Source: Candidatus Zixiibacteriota bacterium (GTDB lineage Bacteria; Zixibacteria; MSB-5A5; SM1-73). From it: a DNA stretch of 11,683 nt. Shown in pieces: positions 1 through 6,126 of this stretch. Below the pieces are notes generated by a model that was not told the origin of the DNA, did no database searches, and worked only from the letters and a program-made list of their open reading frames with translations. Made by a program: the position numbers and the translations under genes. The stretch lies in the NCBI GenBank assembly GCA_029933635.1, contig JAOZNS010000072.1, forward strand, positions 1-11,683, written 5' to 3'. The first letter of the stretch is position 1. The number at the start of each line of letters is the position of its first letter.

Positions 1-490
1 TCGAAGCAAAAATCTTTACGCTAAAGAGAACTCTGTTTTCATCAGGAATTACCTTGCAAATTTATCTTGGTTTGTTGTTGGTGTCAAGGGATTTTCTTGA
101 GGTCTTTTGAAAAAAAGAAGCAAAGTGATCTTTTACCTCTCCCCCCTTGCTTCCCCTCTCCACGAGATGGAGAAAGGAACAAGGGATGGGGTCTTCAAAT
201 CTCAACCCAATTAAGTCCTTAAGGTTCTTTTTTTATTAAGAATTCTATCAACTAATTGGAACAGAACCAAAAAGCATAGCCTTCACCAGATACCAAGATT
301 TTTCTCAAGAGTCGGGCAAAAATTTAAAGTTCACATCCACGAAAAATTTTCTACAGCATACAACTCCTTGATTCTTAAAGACTTATTCGAAATAAGCTGA
401 AATCTAGGCAAAGTTATTTTTTTAATAATTTTTAAGATATCTTTAAGGATTTTCTTAACCCCTCAGGGTTATCTTTGAAGCGAACAAAAA
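1..490. other. Upstream non-coding region, no supported gene
   Basis: No open frame here has a convincing start, ribosome binding site or protein-like composition. The stretch is AT-rich, with many short A and T runs. It holds one imperfect inverted repeat (listed separately) and two small perfect hairpins: CTTATT/AATAAG at 382-396 with a 3-nt loop, and AACCC/GGGTT at 457-470 with a 4-nt loop. The second hairpin lies just before the folded element at 491. Two frames are open from the window edge to about position 110, but neither resembles a protein I recognise. The promoter for the protease transcript presumably lies in this stretch, but I could not place a -35/-10 pair with confidence. Confidence 0.6.
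136..191. repeat. Imperfect inverted repeat, C-rich then G-rich
   Basis: The inner stem TCTCCA (157-162) pairs with TGGAGA (168-173) around a 5-nt loop. The pairing extends through TTCC/GGAA (151-154 with 176-179) and CCCTTG/CAAGGG (144-149 with 180-185), with small bulges, and then the C-run at 141-143 with the G-run at 188-191. It resembles the C-rich intergenic hairpins that occur in many copies in some bacterial genomes. Only one copy is present here, so its repeat status is inferred. There is no T-run after it, so it is not an obvious terminator. Confidence 0.45.
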
Positions 491-580
491 ACCAGGATGA
501 GATTTGTTCCCCTTCCTCTCATACTGGCTCTGGTTGGAGCCGGTGGCGTGGAGACAGCAAAGTTCCTCCACGCCCCTGGT
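491..580 (+). ncRNA. Candidate structured RNA: gapless four-way junction
   Basis: Four helices abut with no unpaired base between them. P1 is ACCAGG (491-496) with CCTGGT (575-580). P2 is ATGAGA (497-502) with TCTCAT (517-522). P3 is 523-530 with 537-544, eight pairs including one G-T wobble. P4 is GGCGTGGAG (545-553) with CTCCACGCC (566-574), nine pairs. The P2 loop TTTGTT (503-508) can also pair with AGCAAA (556-561) in the P4 loop, a possible kissing contact. All of this is read directly from the sequence. The element lies about 200-290 bases before the protease start, in its probable 5' leader, so a cis-regulatory RNA is the natural guess. I do not recognise it as a known riboswitch or ribozyme class. 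A 34-codon ATG frame (497-601) crosses the same bases but has no properly spaced ribosome binding site. Confidence 0.55.
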
Positions 581-623
581 CATAAAAAAGCGATGAACTA
601 AAAATAAAAAGCAGGAGATGGTT

Positions 624-683
624 ATGAAAGAAGAAACTCAACGATGGGGCTTTTCGGAGTTGTTAAACTTTAAACCAAAGTAA
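624..683 (+). CDS. Small leader ORF (19 residues) before the protease
   Basis: This ATG frame encodes MKEETQRWGFSELLNFKPK. It has a good ribosome binding site (GCAGGAG, 611-617) six bases upstream. Its TAA stop (681-683) forms the first bases of TAAGGAGGTG, the strong Shine-Dalgarno sequence for the ATG at 696. This stop-in-SD arrangement is typical of translational coupling or a regulatory leader peptide. The peptide has no signal sequence or recognisable domain. It sits between the folded RNA at 491-580 and the protease gene. Whether it is made is unknown; the support is the ribosome binding site and the stop placement only. Confidence 0.4.
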   Translation: MKEETQRWGFSELLNFKPK

Positions 684-776
684 GGAGGTGCGGAGATGAA
701 TTTTACTCACCTGCATTTTAAGTTTGGTAGGTTTAACCAAAAATGGATAAATATCCTTAAGAAAGGAGAAAGGAAC

Positions 777-3749
777 ATGAAGACAAAAATCCTGAAGTTG
801 AGTCCTTTAACCTTCTTAATGCTTTTTCTCTTTTTGAATGGTATTACTGCACATGCGGACTCACAAAGTGTAATAGCAGAAGCCACCGAGTTTGTCCCCG
901 GGGTGATGATGGTGAAATTTGCTGAGGGTGTGAAGGTGGAGATTGAAAAGAAGGATGGATATGTGACCACGGGCATTGCCTCCATCGATGCCCTCAACGA
1001 AAAATATGGTGTTGGTGAATTCACAAAGATCTTTTCACCGGAACCCAGGTCAGAAGAGGGGAAAAATGCCTATAGCGAATTAGGGCTTGGAAGAGTTTAT
1101 AGATTTGTCGCAACCCGGGATGTTGACGTTCTGGCTATGGTGGCTGAATATGAGGCTGATCCAAACGTGGAATATGCTGAACCCGACTATGTGGGTCATG
1201 GACACTTCGTCCCCGATGATCCCAATTTCTGTAACCAGTGGGGATTGCTCAACAATGGTCCTGATTTTGCTCCCCACCCGGGAACTGTAGATGCAGATGT
1301 AGATGCAACCGAGGCCTGGTCTTTCTGGGGCCCAGAGCATGTGATTATTCTGGCTATTCTGGATACAGGAGTGGATCTTGATCATCCTGATTTGGGTGGC
1401 GTCATCTGGCAAAATACACCTGAATGTTCAGGGATACCCGGTATCGATGACGATGGCAACGGCTATGTGGATGACTGTCACGGATATGATTTTGCGAACA
1501 GTGATGGGAATCCCCAAGATGACCACGGACATGGCACGGTGGACGCTGGGATAGCTGGTGCCCTTACCAACAATAATGTCGGGGTGGCTGGACTGGTTGG
1601 TGGTCCCTTTAATCCTCACCGGATTATGGCGGTCAAGGTGCTGGATAGCACTAATTGGGGGCTTTATTCCTGGTGGTCTTCAGGACTTTATTATGCAGCA
1701 AACAATGGCGCCAGCGTGATCAATATGAGCATGGGCGGCACCAGCTTTTCTTCCAGCCTTCAGGATGCTGTTAACTATGCTTGGGGTCAGGGTTGTGTGG
1801 TGGTGGCTTCGATGGGCAATGCCAATAGTAGCACTCCTCAGTATCCTGCCGCCTTCACCAATACCATCGCGGTTGGAGCCACGGATACAGACGATTCCCG
1901 CTGTGTTCCTCCGGACTGGCAACCTTTCGGCATGCCCAGTGGTGGAAGTAACTACGGTTCACACATAGATGTGGTTGCACCAGGGAATTGGATATATAGC
2001 ACGGTATGGAACAACACTTATGGTTACTGGGCTGGCACCTCCATGGCCGCTCCCTTCGTCTCTGGATTGGCGGCGATGATCATGTCAGAACATTGGCCCG
2101 AACCTTCGCCCGATTCGGTGAGACAGATCATCCAATCGACCGCTGACGATACGGTTGGATTGCCCGGTGAGGATACCCCGGGCTGGGATCAATATTACGG
2201 CTGGGGTAGGATCAATGCCGGTAAGGCGCTGGGGGTGCCCAGGCCGATATTCGCTGATGACTTTAACGACTGCGACATCTCCGACTGGAACATCTACACC
2301 AGCTCAGGCACTTTCACCACCAGTTGGCAATATGTAAGTCGACCCTGTGGACTCTATATGAGCTCTCAAGGTTCGGGGTATGCCTATGGCACAACACCGA
2401 ACCTTAATGTGGACACCACCCAAGACTTCACCATCACTACTTACTTTTTGGTGCCTAATACCAACAATCATTGGTTTCTGGTTCTGGACAATAACTGGGT
2501 CCATCTGGTGATAGATAACAATACAACTCTTCACGCCTGGCAGGGTGCAAATGGGGGAGGAATGGATTTAGCCACTCTGAATACAAATCAGTGGTATCAC
2601 ATCAAAGCAGTGGTTCATCCAGCCACTTCTAATTACGATATTTACCTGAATTGTCTTTACATAGCCACTGCTAATTTCCTGAGGGACGGAGATGGCAACG
2701 TCTTTCCCTATCTACGTCTGGGAGATATTCATAATGGATCCACCGATCACGGCGAAGGCAAGTGGGATGATCTGATGGTTTACGGACAGAATTCTTATCT
2801 TTGCGGTGATGCCAATGGGGATGGGGTGGTGGACCTTGGTGATGTGGTTTTTCTGATCAACTACCTATACCGCGGTGGTCCTGCTCCTGATCCTGAAGAA
2901 GCTGGAGATTGTAATTTAGATGGTGAAGTTGACTTGGGAGATGTGGTCTATCTGATAAACTATCTTTACAGAGGAGGACCTCCCCCTTGTTCAGGGAAGG
3001 TGGCTGGTAGTTTTGGTCAGGCAAATTTGTCGCTTTTGCTGAAAGGTGATCCTGCAGGGAGAAATTCTCCTATTTTTGCAAGACCCTCTCAGGAAGGTTT
3101 TGATGAAGTATCTGAGATCTTAGTGGTGGGGAAGTTCGATCGAGACGTGGCTGGCGTTCATCTGGAGATAGAGTTCGATCCAGATGAGGTTACATTGCTT
3201 GATCCTTCGTTGACTTACCTCACCAAAGATCTTCAGCTTTTCTCTGAGACACGGAACGGGATACAGAAGATCGGAATTGTTGACCTCTCCGGACAGAACT
3301 TCCTCCCGGCAGGAGAAGGAGCTTTAGTTAACTTGCGAGCAAAGGGTGAAAATTTATCCAGCGTTAAGATCAAGAAAGCTATGCTGGTGGGCATGGATGC
3401 GGTCCCACTTACCTTAAAATTTTCTGGTGAGTTGAAGCATGCAGAGTTAAGCCCCTCTAAACCCACTCCCAAGCATTTCTCATTATTTCAGAACCATCCC
3501 AATCCCTTCAACCCTCAAACCAGCATAAGTTATGCTTTGCCCCAAGATGGACCGGTGAGGCTTATTATCTATAATATCTTAGGTCAGAGGGTGGTAACCT
3601 TGGTGGACGAATTTCAGTCTGCCGGATATAAGACGGTCTGGTGGAATGGGAAGGATCAGAAAGGAGAGCAGGTCTCAAGCGGAATTTACTTCTACAGGCT
3701 GGAGACGGACAAGTTTTCAGAGGTGAAGAAGATGATGCTGGTAAAATAG
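777..3749 (+). CDS. Secreted subtilisin-like (S8) protease with dockerin and C-terminal sorting domain
   Basis: Predicted exported serine endopeptidase of 990 residues, numbered from the ATG at 777, which has GAAAGGAGAAAGG before it and starts a typical Sec signal peptide (MKTK, hydrophobic core, cut near THAHAD-like AHAD at about residue 27). A propeptide-like region (about 40-140) ends in NVEYAEPDY. The S8 domain (about 150-485) has Asp196 in LDTGVD, His252 in HGHGT, oxyanion Asn348 in MGNA and Ser422 in GTSMAAP. The base after HGT is odd: VDAG replaces the usual HVAG. A LamG-like beta domain follows (about 492-672), then a two-loop dockerin (676-738), a cohesin-like beta domain (about 780-885) and a C-terminal sorting/FlgD-like domain (about 900-990). 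The protein is probably surface-displayed or released and degrades protein outside the cell. An in-frame ATG at 696 with an even stronger SD would add 27 basic residues. A terminator follows directly. Confidence 0.92.
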   Translation: MKTKILKLSPLTFLMLFLFLNGITAHADSQSVIAEATEFVPGVMMVKFAEGVKVEIEKKDGYVTTGIASIDALNEKYGVGEFTKIFSPEPRSEEGKNAYSELGLGRVYRFVATRDVDVLAMVAEYEADPNVEYAEPDYVGHGHFVPDDPNFCNQWGLLNNGPDFAPHPGTVDADVDATEAWSFWGPEHVIILAILDTGVDLDHPDLGGVIWQNTPECSGIPGIDDDGNGYVDDCHGYDFANSDGNPQDDHGHGTVDAGIAGALTNNNVGVAGLVGGPFNPHRIMAVKVLDSTNWGLYSWWSSGLYYAANNGASVINMSMGGTSFSSSLQDAVNYAWGQGCVVVASMGNANSSTPQYPAAFTNTIAVGATDTDDSRCVPPDWQPFGMPSGGSNYGSHIDVVAPGNWIYSTVWNNTYGYWAGTSMAAPFVSGLAAMIMSEHWPEPSPDSVRQIIQSTADDTVGLPGEDTPGWDQYYGWGRINAGKALGVPRPIFADDFNDCDISDWNIYTSSGTFTTSWQYVSRPCGLYMSSQGSGYAYGTTPNLNVDTTQDFTITTYFLVPNTNNHWFLVLDNNWVHLVIDNNTTLHAWQGANGGGMDLATLNTNQWYHIKAVVHPATSNYDIYLNCLYIATANFLRDGDGNVFPYLRLGDIHNGSTDHGEGKWDDLMVYGQNSYLCGDANGDGVVDLGDVVFLINYLYRGGPAPDPEEAGDCNLDGEVDLGDVVYLINYLYRGGPPPCSGKVAGSFGQANLSLLLKGDPAGRNSPIFARPSQEGFDEVSEILVVGKFDRDVAGVHLEIEFDPDEVTLLDPSLTYLTKDLQLFSETRNGIQKIGIVDLSGQNFLPAGEGALVNLRAKGENLSSVKIKKAMLVGMDAVPLTLKFSGELKHAELSPSKPTPKHFSLFQNHPNPFNPQTSISYALPQDGPVRLIIYNILGQRVVTLVDEFQSAGYKTVWWNGKDQKGEQVSSGIYFYRLETDKFSEVKKMMLVK
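2802..2990 (+). other. Type I dockerin repeat pair inside the protease
   Basis: Two tandem F-hand calcium loops are visible, DANGDGVVDLGD and DCNLDGEVDLGD. Each is followed by a nearly identical helix, VVFLINYLYRGGP and VVYLINYLYRGGP. Asp/Asn occupy the calcium-ligand positions 1, 3, 5, 9 and 12 of the loops. Flanking cysteines (CGD at the start, PPPC at the end) could close the domain with a disulfide. Dockerins bind cohesins in cellulosome-like assemblies; in FCB-type genomes they are also common on secreted proteins without any cellulosome. A cohesin-like domain follows in the same chain. Confidence 0.85.
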
Positions 3750-3788
3750 CTGGTGAATTTCTATATAGCTTGAAAATCCGAGTCAAAG

Positions 3789-3836
3789 CCCTCCTGAGAA
3801 AGCTTCAGTAAATGAGCTTATCGCCAGGAGGGTTTT
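3789..3836 (+). terminator. Intrinsic terminator after the protease gene
   Basis: CCCTCCTG (3789-3796) pairs perfectly with CAGGAGGG (3825-3832), and TTTT follows at once. An inner stem AAGCT (3800-3804) with AGCTT (3815-3819) extends the hairpin. It lies 40 bases after the protease stop and separates that gene from the arsenic region. Confidence 0.85.
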
Positions 3837-3942
3837 GATTTCTTCATTCTGCTGGAGAGGAATGTTATCTTTCCCGGTAACCGTCTATGGTAAATTGATA
3901 GCGTAGAAAAAGCCTCAACCTGCACGGAAATCCCAAAAAAGC

Positions 3943-3992
3943 TTGACAAAAAGATTTATTGGGTTAGCATTATATGCTGATATAGGCATATA
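3943..3992 (+). promoter_or_regulatory. Promoter and ArsR-type operator for the first ars operon
   Basis: A consensus -35 box TTGACA (3943-3948) is followed 16 bases later by TAGCAT (3965-3970), a modest -10 candidate; CATTAT at 3968-3973 is an alternative. Overlapping and just downstream is a perfect inverted repeat, TATATGC (3971-3977) and GCATATA (3986-3992), with an 8-base spacer. A further CATATG follows at 3997-4002. ArsR/SmtB repressors typically bind AT-rich inverted repeats over their own promoters and release DNA when a metalloid or metal binds, so autoregulation by the ArsR encoded just downstream is the likely reading. The leader is short, and GAGG (4002-4005) serves as the SD for the ATG at 4010. 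Confidence 0.7.
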
Positions 3993-4009
3993 AGCACATA
4001 TGAGGCACG

Positions 4010-4354
4010 ATGGATAATTACTTGGAGGTTTTTAAGGCTTTAGGAGATAAGACCCGATTGAGGATCATGAGACTTTTATCAATTACTGGGCGCCAGGTTT
4101 GTGTTTGCGAGATCATGGATGCTCTTGGACTTCCTCAATACCAAGTATCCAAGCACTTAACCATCTTGAAAAACGCAAAACTGGTGAAAGGTCAAAGAAG
4201 AGGCACCTGGGTTTACTATTCCCCTCTGAAGAAAAATTCATCCTTTAAGCGTCAACTTTTTAAGCTGCTCAGAGAACAACTTTCAGATGCTGAGTTTTTG
4301 GAAGACGAAAGAAAATTGAAACGACGATTAGAGCTCAGGAAGAAAGCACAATGA
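4010..4354 (+). CDS. arsR: ArsR/SmtB family metalloregulatory repressor (CVCE type)
   Basis: A 114-residue winged-helix repressor. The opening FKALGDKTRLRIMRLL is the ArsR hallmark. Cys31-Val-Cys33-Glu (CVCE) in the third helix corresponds to the ELCVCD arsenite/metal site of the family. The recognition helix follows (LPQYQVSKHLTILKNAKLV, about 41-59), then the wing (GQRRGTWVYYSP). The C-terminal tail (about 85-114) is highly charged and slightly longer than in minimal ArsR proteins. Known family role: a dimer bound at the operator comes off when As(III) or a related thiophilic ion binds the cysteines. The gene follows its own promoter/operator and precedes the acr3-arsC fusion remnant by 120 bases, which fits control of arsenic resistance. 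The inducer is inferred; antimonite or another metal cannot be excluded. Confidence 0.9.
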   Translation: MDNYLEVFKALGDKTRLRIMRLLSITGRQVCVCEIMDALGLPQYQVSKHLTILKNAKLVKGQRRGTWVYYSPLKKNSSFKRQLFKLLREQLSDAEFLEDERKLKRRLELRKKAQ

Positions 4355-4474
4355 ATCCAAGGATTTAAGGGAAAGGGGTAAAAATACAGATAGGGCAAAA
4401 AGAGGAGAAACCCAAAGATCCCCCTGAATCTTGATTGACCATTCAAACAAAAAGGACCGAGAGGAGAATCGGAT

Positions 4475-4990
4475 ATGTCTGATGGCGTTGCGAAGAGATT
4501 GTCGGTTTTGGACCGTTTTCTCACCCTGTGGATTTTCCTCGCCATGTGCTCTGGTGTAGGGGCGGGATACTTCATTCCTAGAATGGATTCTTTTATCCAA
4601 CGCTTTCAGGTGGGGACCACCAACATCCCTATCGCCATTGGGCTGATCTTGATGATGTACCCACCCTTAGCCAAAGTCAGATATGAGGAGTTAGGGGATG
4701 TGTTCCGTGACTGGAAGGTGCTGGGATTAAGCTTATTCCAAAACTGGATTGTTGGACCGATCCTGATGTTTTCCTTGGCTATCGTTTTCTTACACGGCTA
4801 TCCTGAATATATGGTAGGCTTGATTATGATCGGCTTGGCCCGATGTATAGCCATGGTGCTGGTCTGGAACGACTTAGCCAAAGGCGACACAGAATATGCC
4901 GCGGGACTGGTTGCATTCAACAGCATTTTTCAAGTTCGGGGCAGGTTACGCCAAGACAGCCACCATCGGCTTTACCGCCGCCAGCAATAA
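4475..4990 (+). pseudogene. acr3: Acr3 arsenite exporter, N-terminal part; central deletion and frameshift
   Basis: Residues 1-154 are clear Acr3 (BASS-fold As(III) efflux permease): LSVLDRFLTLWIF, the IGLILMMYPPLAKVRYEEL segment, FQNWIVGP and the signature GLARCIAMVLVWNDLAKGDTEYAAGLVAFNSIFQ with Cys124. After FQV (about 4936) the frame runs through 17 foreign residues (RGRLRQDSHHRLYRRQQ) to a stop. The normal C-terminal Acr3 sequence (GAGYAKTATIGFTAASNNFELAIAV...) resumes at the same spot in another frame, so about 130 central residues are missing compared with a usual length near 350. The start is set by GAGAGGAG, 8-9 bases before the ATG. Transport is very unlikely because several membrane helices are gone. 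The downstream frame continues into ArsC, so the ancestral gene was an Acr3-ArsC fusion. An assembly collapse is the main alternative to a real deletion. Confidence 0.85.
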
Positions 4991-5594
4991 CTTTGAGCTG
5001 GCTATCGCAGTAGCAGTAGCAGTGTTTGGGATTAAATCCGGTTCTGCTTTTGCCGCAGTCATAGGACCCTTAGTGGAAGTTCCGGTGCTTATCAGCTTGG
5101 TAAACGTAGCGCTCTGGTTTCAAAAGAAGTATTTTCTCCAAACACCTGAAAATTACAGAGTATCACCAGAACATCGGAATAAGAAGAGAAAGATCCTGTT
5201 TCTATGCACCAACAATTCCAGCAGAAGCCAAATGGCAGAAGGGTTAGCTAACTTTTTGGGAGAGGATAAAGTTCAAGCAGTCAGCGCCGGAACCAATCCA
5301 ACCTCTGTGAACCCTTATGCTGTCAGGGTGATGAGAGAGATCGGAGTTGACATTTCAAATCAGCATTCTAAAGGACTCGATTGGTTTCATGGTCAGCCCT
5401 TTGATTACATCATCACGTTGTGTGGTAATGCCAGAAAGAATTGCCCTTTCTTTCCCAGGGGGGCTAAACGGCTCCACTGGAATTTACAGGATCCTGCTGA
5501 AGCAAAAGGAACGGAGCAAAAAATCGTCTCCGTGTTCAGAGAAACACGGGACAAACTCAAAGGGCTGATCATCCAGCTTCTTGATGAGCTATAA
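4896..5594 (+). CDS. arsC: Acr3 C-terminal remnant fused to ArsC arsenate reductase (thioredoxin type)
   Basis: The open frame encodes 232 residues from an ATG with no ribosome binding site. Residues 13-80 are the last part of Acr3 (TAASNNFELAIAVAVAVFG with Glu34, ending ALWFQKKYF). After a linker, residues 98-232 are an ArsC of the low-molecular-weight phosphatase fold: Cys104 in the CX5R loop LCTNNSSR, then Cys176 and Cys183 in LCGNARKNCPFFP, then HWNLQDPAEAKG. This is the three-cysteine relay of the thioredoxin-coupled (S. aureus pI258-type) enzyme, which reduces arsenate to arsenite. Acr3-ArsC fusions are known, for example in actinobacteria. The reductase domain looks intact, but no ATG lies just before it, so expression would need internal initiation or coupling to the broken Acr3 frame, whose stop it overlaps. 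Treat the whole of 4475-5594 as one damaged fusion gene. Confidence 0.8.
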   Translation: MPRDWLHSTAFFKFGAGYAKTATIGFTAASNNFELAIAVAVAVFGIKSGSAFAAVIGPLVEVPVLISLVNVALWFQKKYFLQTPENYRVSPEHRNKKRKILFLCTNNSSRSQMAEGLANFLGEDKVQAVSAGTNPTSVNPYAVRVMREIGVDISNQHSKGLDWFHGQPFDYIITLCGNARKNCPFFPRGAKRLHWNLQDPAEAKGTEQKIVSVFRETRDKLKGLIIQLLDEL

Positions 5595-5645
5595 TGCTAC
5601 AGATCCAAAGCTCTTTTTCGTAAAATGCAAACTGAGGAATTTTTT

Positions 5646-5689
5646 TTGGCGTATTTAATGACAATATGTTCATATATGCATTAAAGCAT
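5646..5689 (+). promoter_or_regulatory. Operator/promoter region for the second ArsR operon
   Basis: ATATG (5664-5668), a 2-base spacer TT, and CATAT (5671-5675) form a perfect inverted repeat with the short central spacing typical of ArsR/SmtB operators. A second symmetric element follows at once: ATGC (5676-5679), six bases, GCAT (5686-5689). A weak -35 candidate TTGGCG (5646-5651) lies upstream, with AT-rich -10 candidates inside the operator. The start of the second arsR is 20 bases after the last half-site. The half-sites share ATATG/ATATGC with the first operator, so cross-regulation is possible. Confidence 0.55.
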
Positions 5690-5709
5690 GAAATGGACGG
5701 TGAAAACAA

Positions 5710-6033
5710 ATGTTGAACCCAAATCTGATTGAGCTGGAAAGCAGTTATCTTAAAGCTATAGCTCAACCCACCCGGCTGAAGATCCTTTACTTTCTTAAAG
5801 GTGGTGAGAGATGTCAGTGCGAGATCATACCCAGAATGAAAGAGGATCAATCCAACATCTCCAGGCATCTTGCTCGCATGAGGGATATGGGAATACTGGA
5901 GTCTCGTAAAGAGGGAGTTTCGGTTTACTATAAGATCAAGGACAAAAGGATATTCAGTCTGCTTTCTTTGATTGACCAGATGATCAGGACCGAGATCAAG
6001 GAGAGGGCGAAACTGGTTAAGGTTCTACCATGA
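5710..6033 (+). CDS. ArsR family repressor, second copy (CQCE type)
   Basis: A 107-residue winged-helix regulator, clearly different from the first ArsR. It has YLKAIAQPTRLKILYFLKGGERCQCEI, with Cys35 and Cys37 in the metal-binding helix. The recognition helix is DQSNISRHLARMRDMGILESR (about 46-66) and the wing is KEGVSVYYKI. The CxCE site predicts sensing of a thiophilic metal or metalloid, by analogy with ArsR/CadC-type sensors. It has its own operator-like repeats upstream and precedes a DUF318/ArsP-type permease by 93 bases, so that permease is the most likely target. The SD is weak (GGACGGTG, about 12 bases from the ATG). No further start candidate fits the conserved domain better. The inducing ion cannot be told from sequence. 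Confidence 0.88.
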   Translation: MLNPNLIELESSYLKAIAQPTRLKILYFLKGGERCQCEIIPRMKEDQSNISRHLARMRDMGILESRKEGVSVYYKIKDKRIFSLLSLIDQMIRTEIKERAKLVKVLP

Positions 6034-6126
6034 GATCTCCACCTCTATTTTCCCTACTCCACTTTGTGAAGAGAGAGAACTTGAGGGTAGGTCTATAAAA
6101 AGTTAAACTCGACTATCTTCCTCAGA

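Noticed and set aside
2..110. Possible tail of an upstream gene at the left edge
   Set aside because: Two different frames are open to stops near 106-110, and neither product looks like a known protein, so there is no reason to prefer either.
497..601. 34-codon ATG frame (MRFVPLPLILALVG...) overlapping the folded RNA
   Set aside because: It has a hydrophobic, signal-like start, but no properly spaced ribosome binding site, and the same bases form a gapless four-way junction, which is the less likely chance event. Kept only as the competing explanation.
4896..4990. Programmed frameshift as an explanation of the acr3 break
   Set aside because: A frameshift alone would not remove about 130 central residues; the two halves join at non-adjacent positions of the Acr3 family, so a deletion is needed.
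5586..5618. Possible terminator after the ArsC domain (GAGCT/AGCTC followed by TTTTT)
   Set aside because: The stem is only 5 bp with an 18-base loop and overlaps the stop codon; too weak to call.
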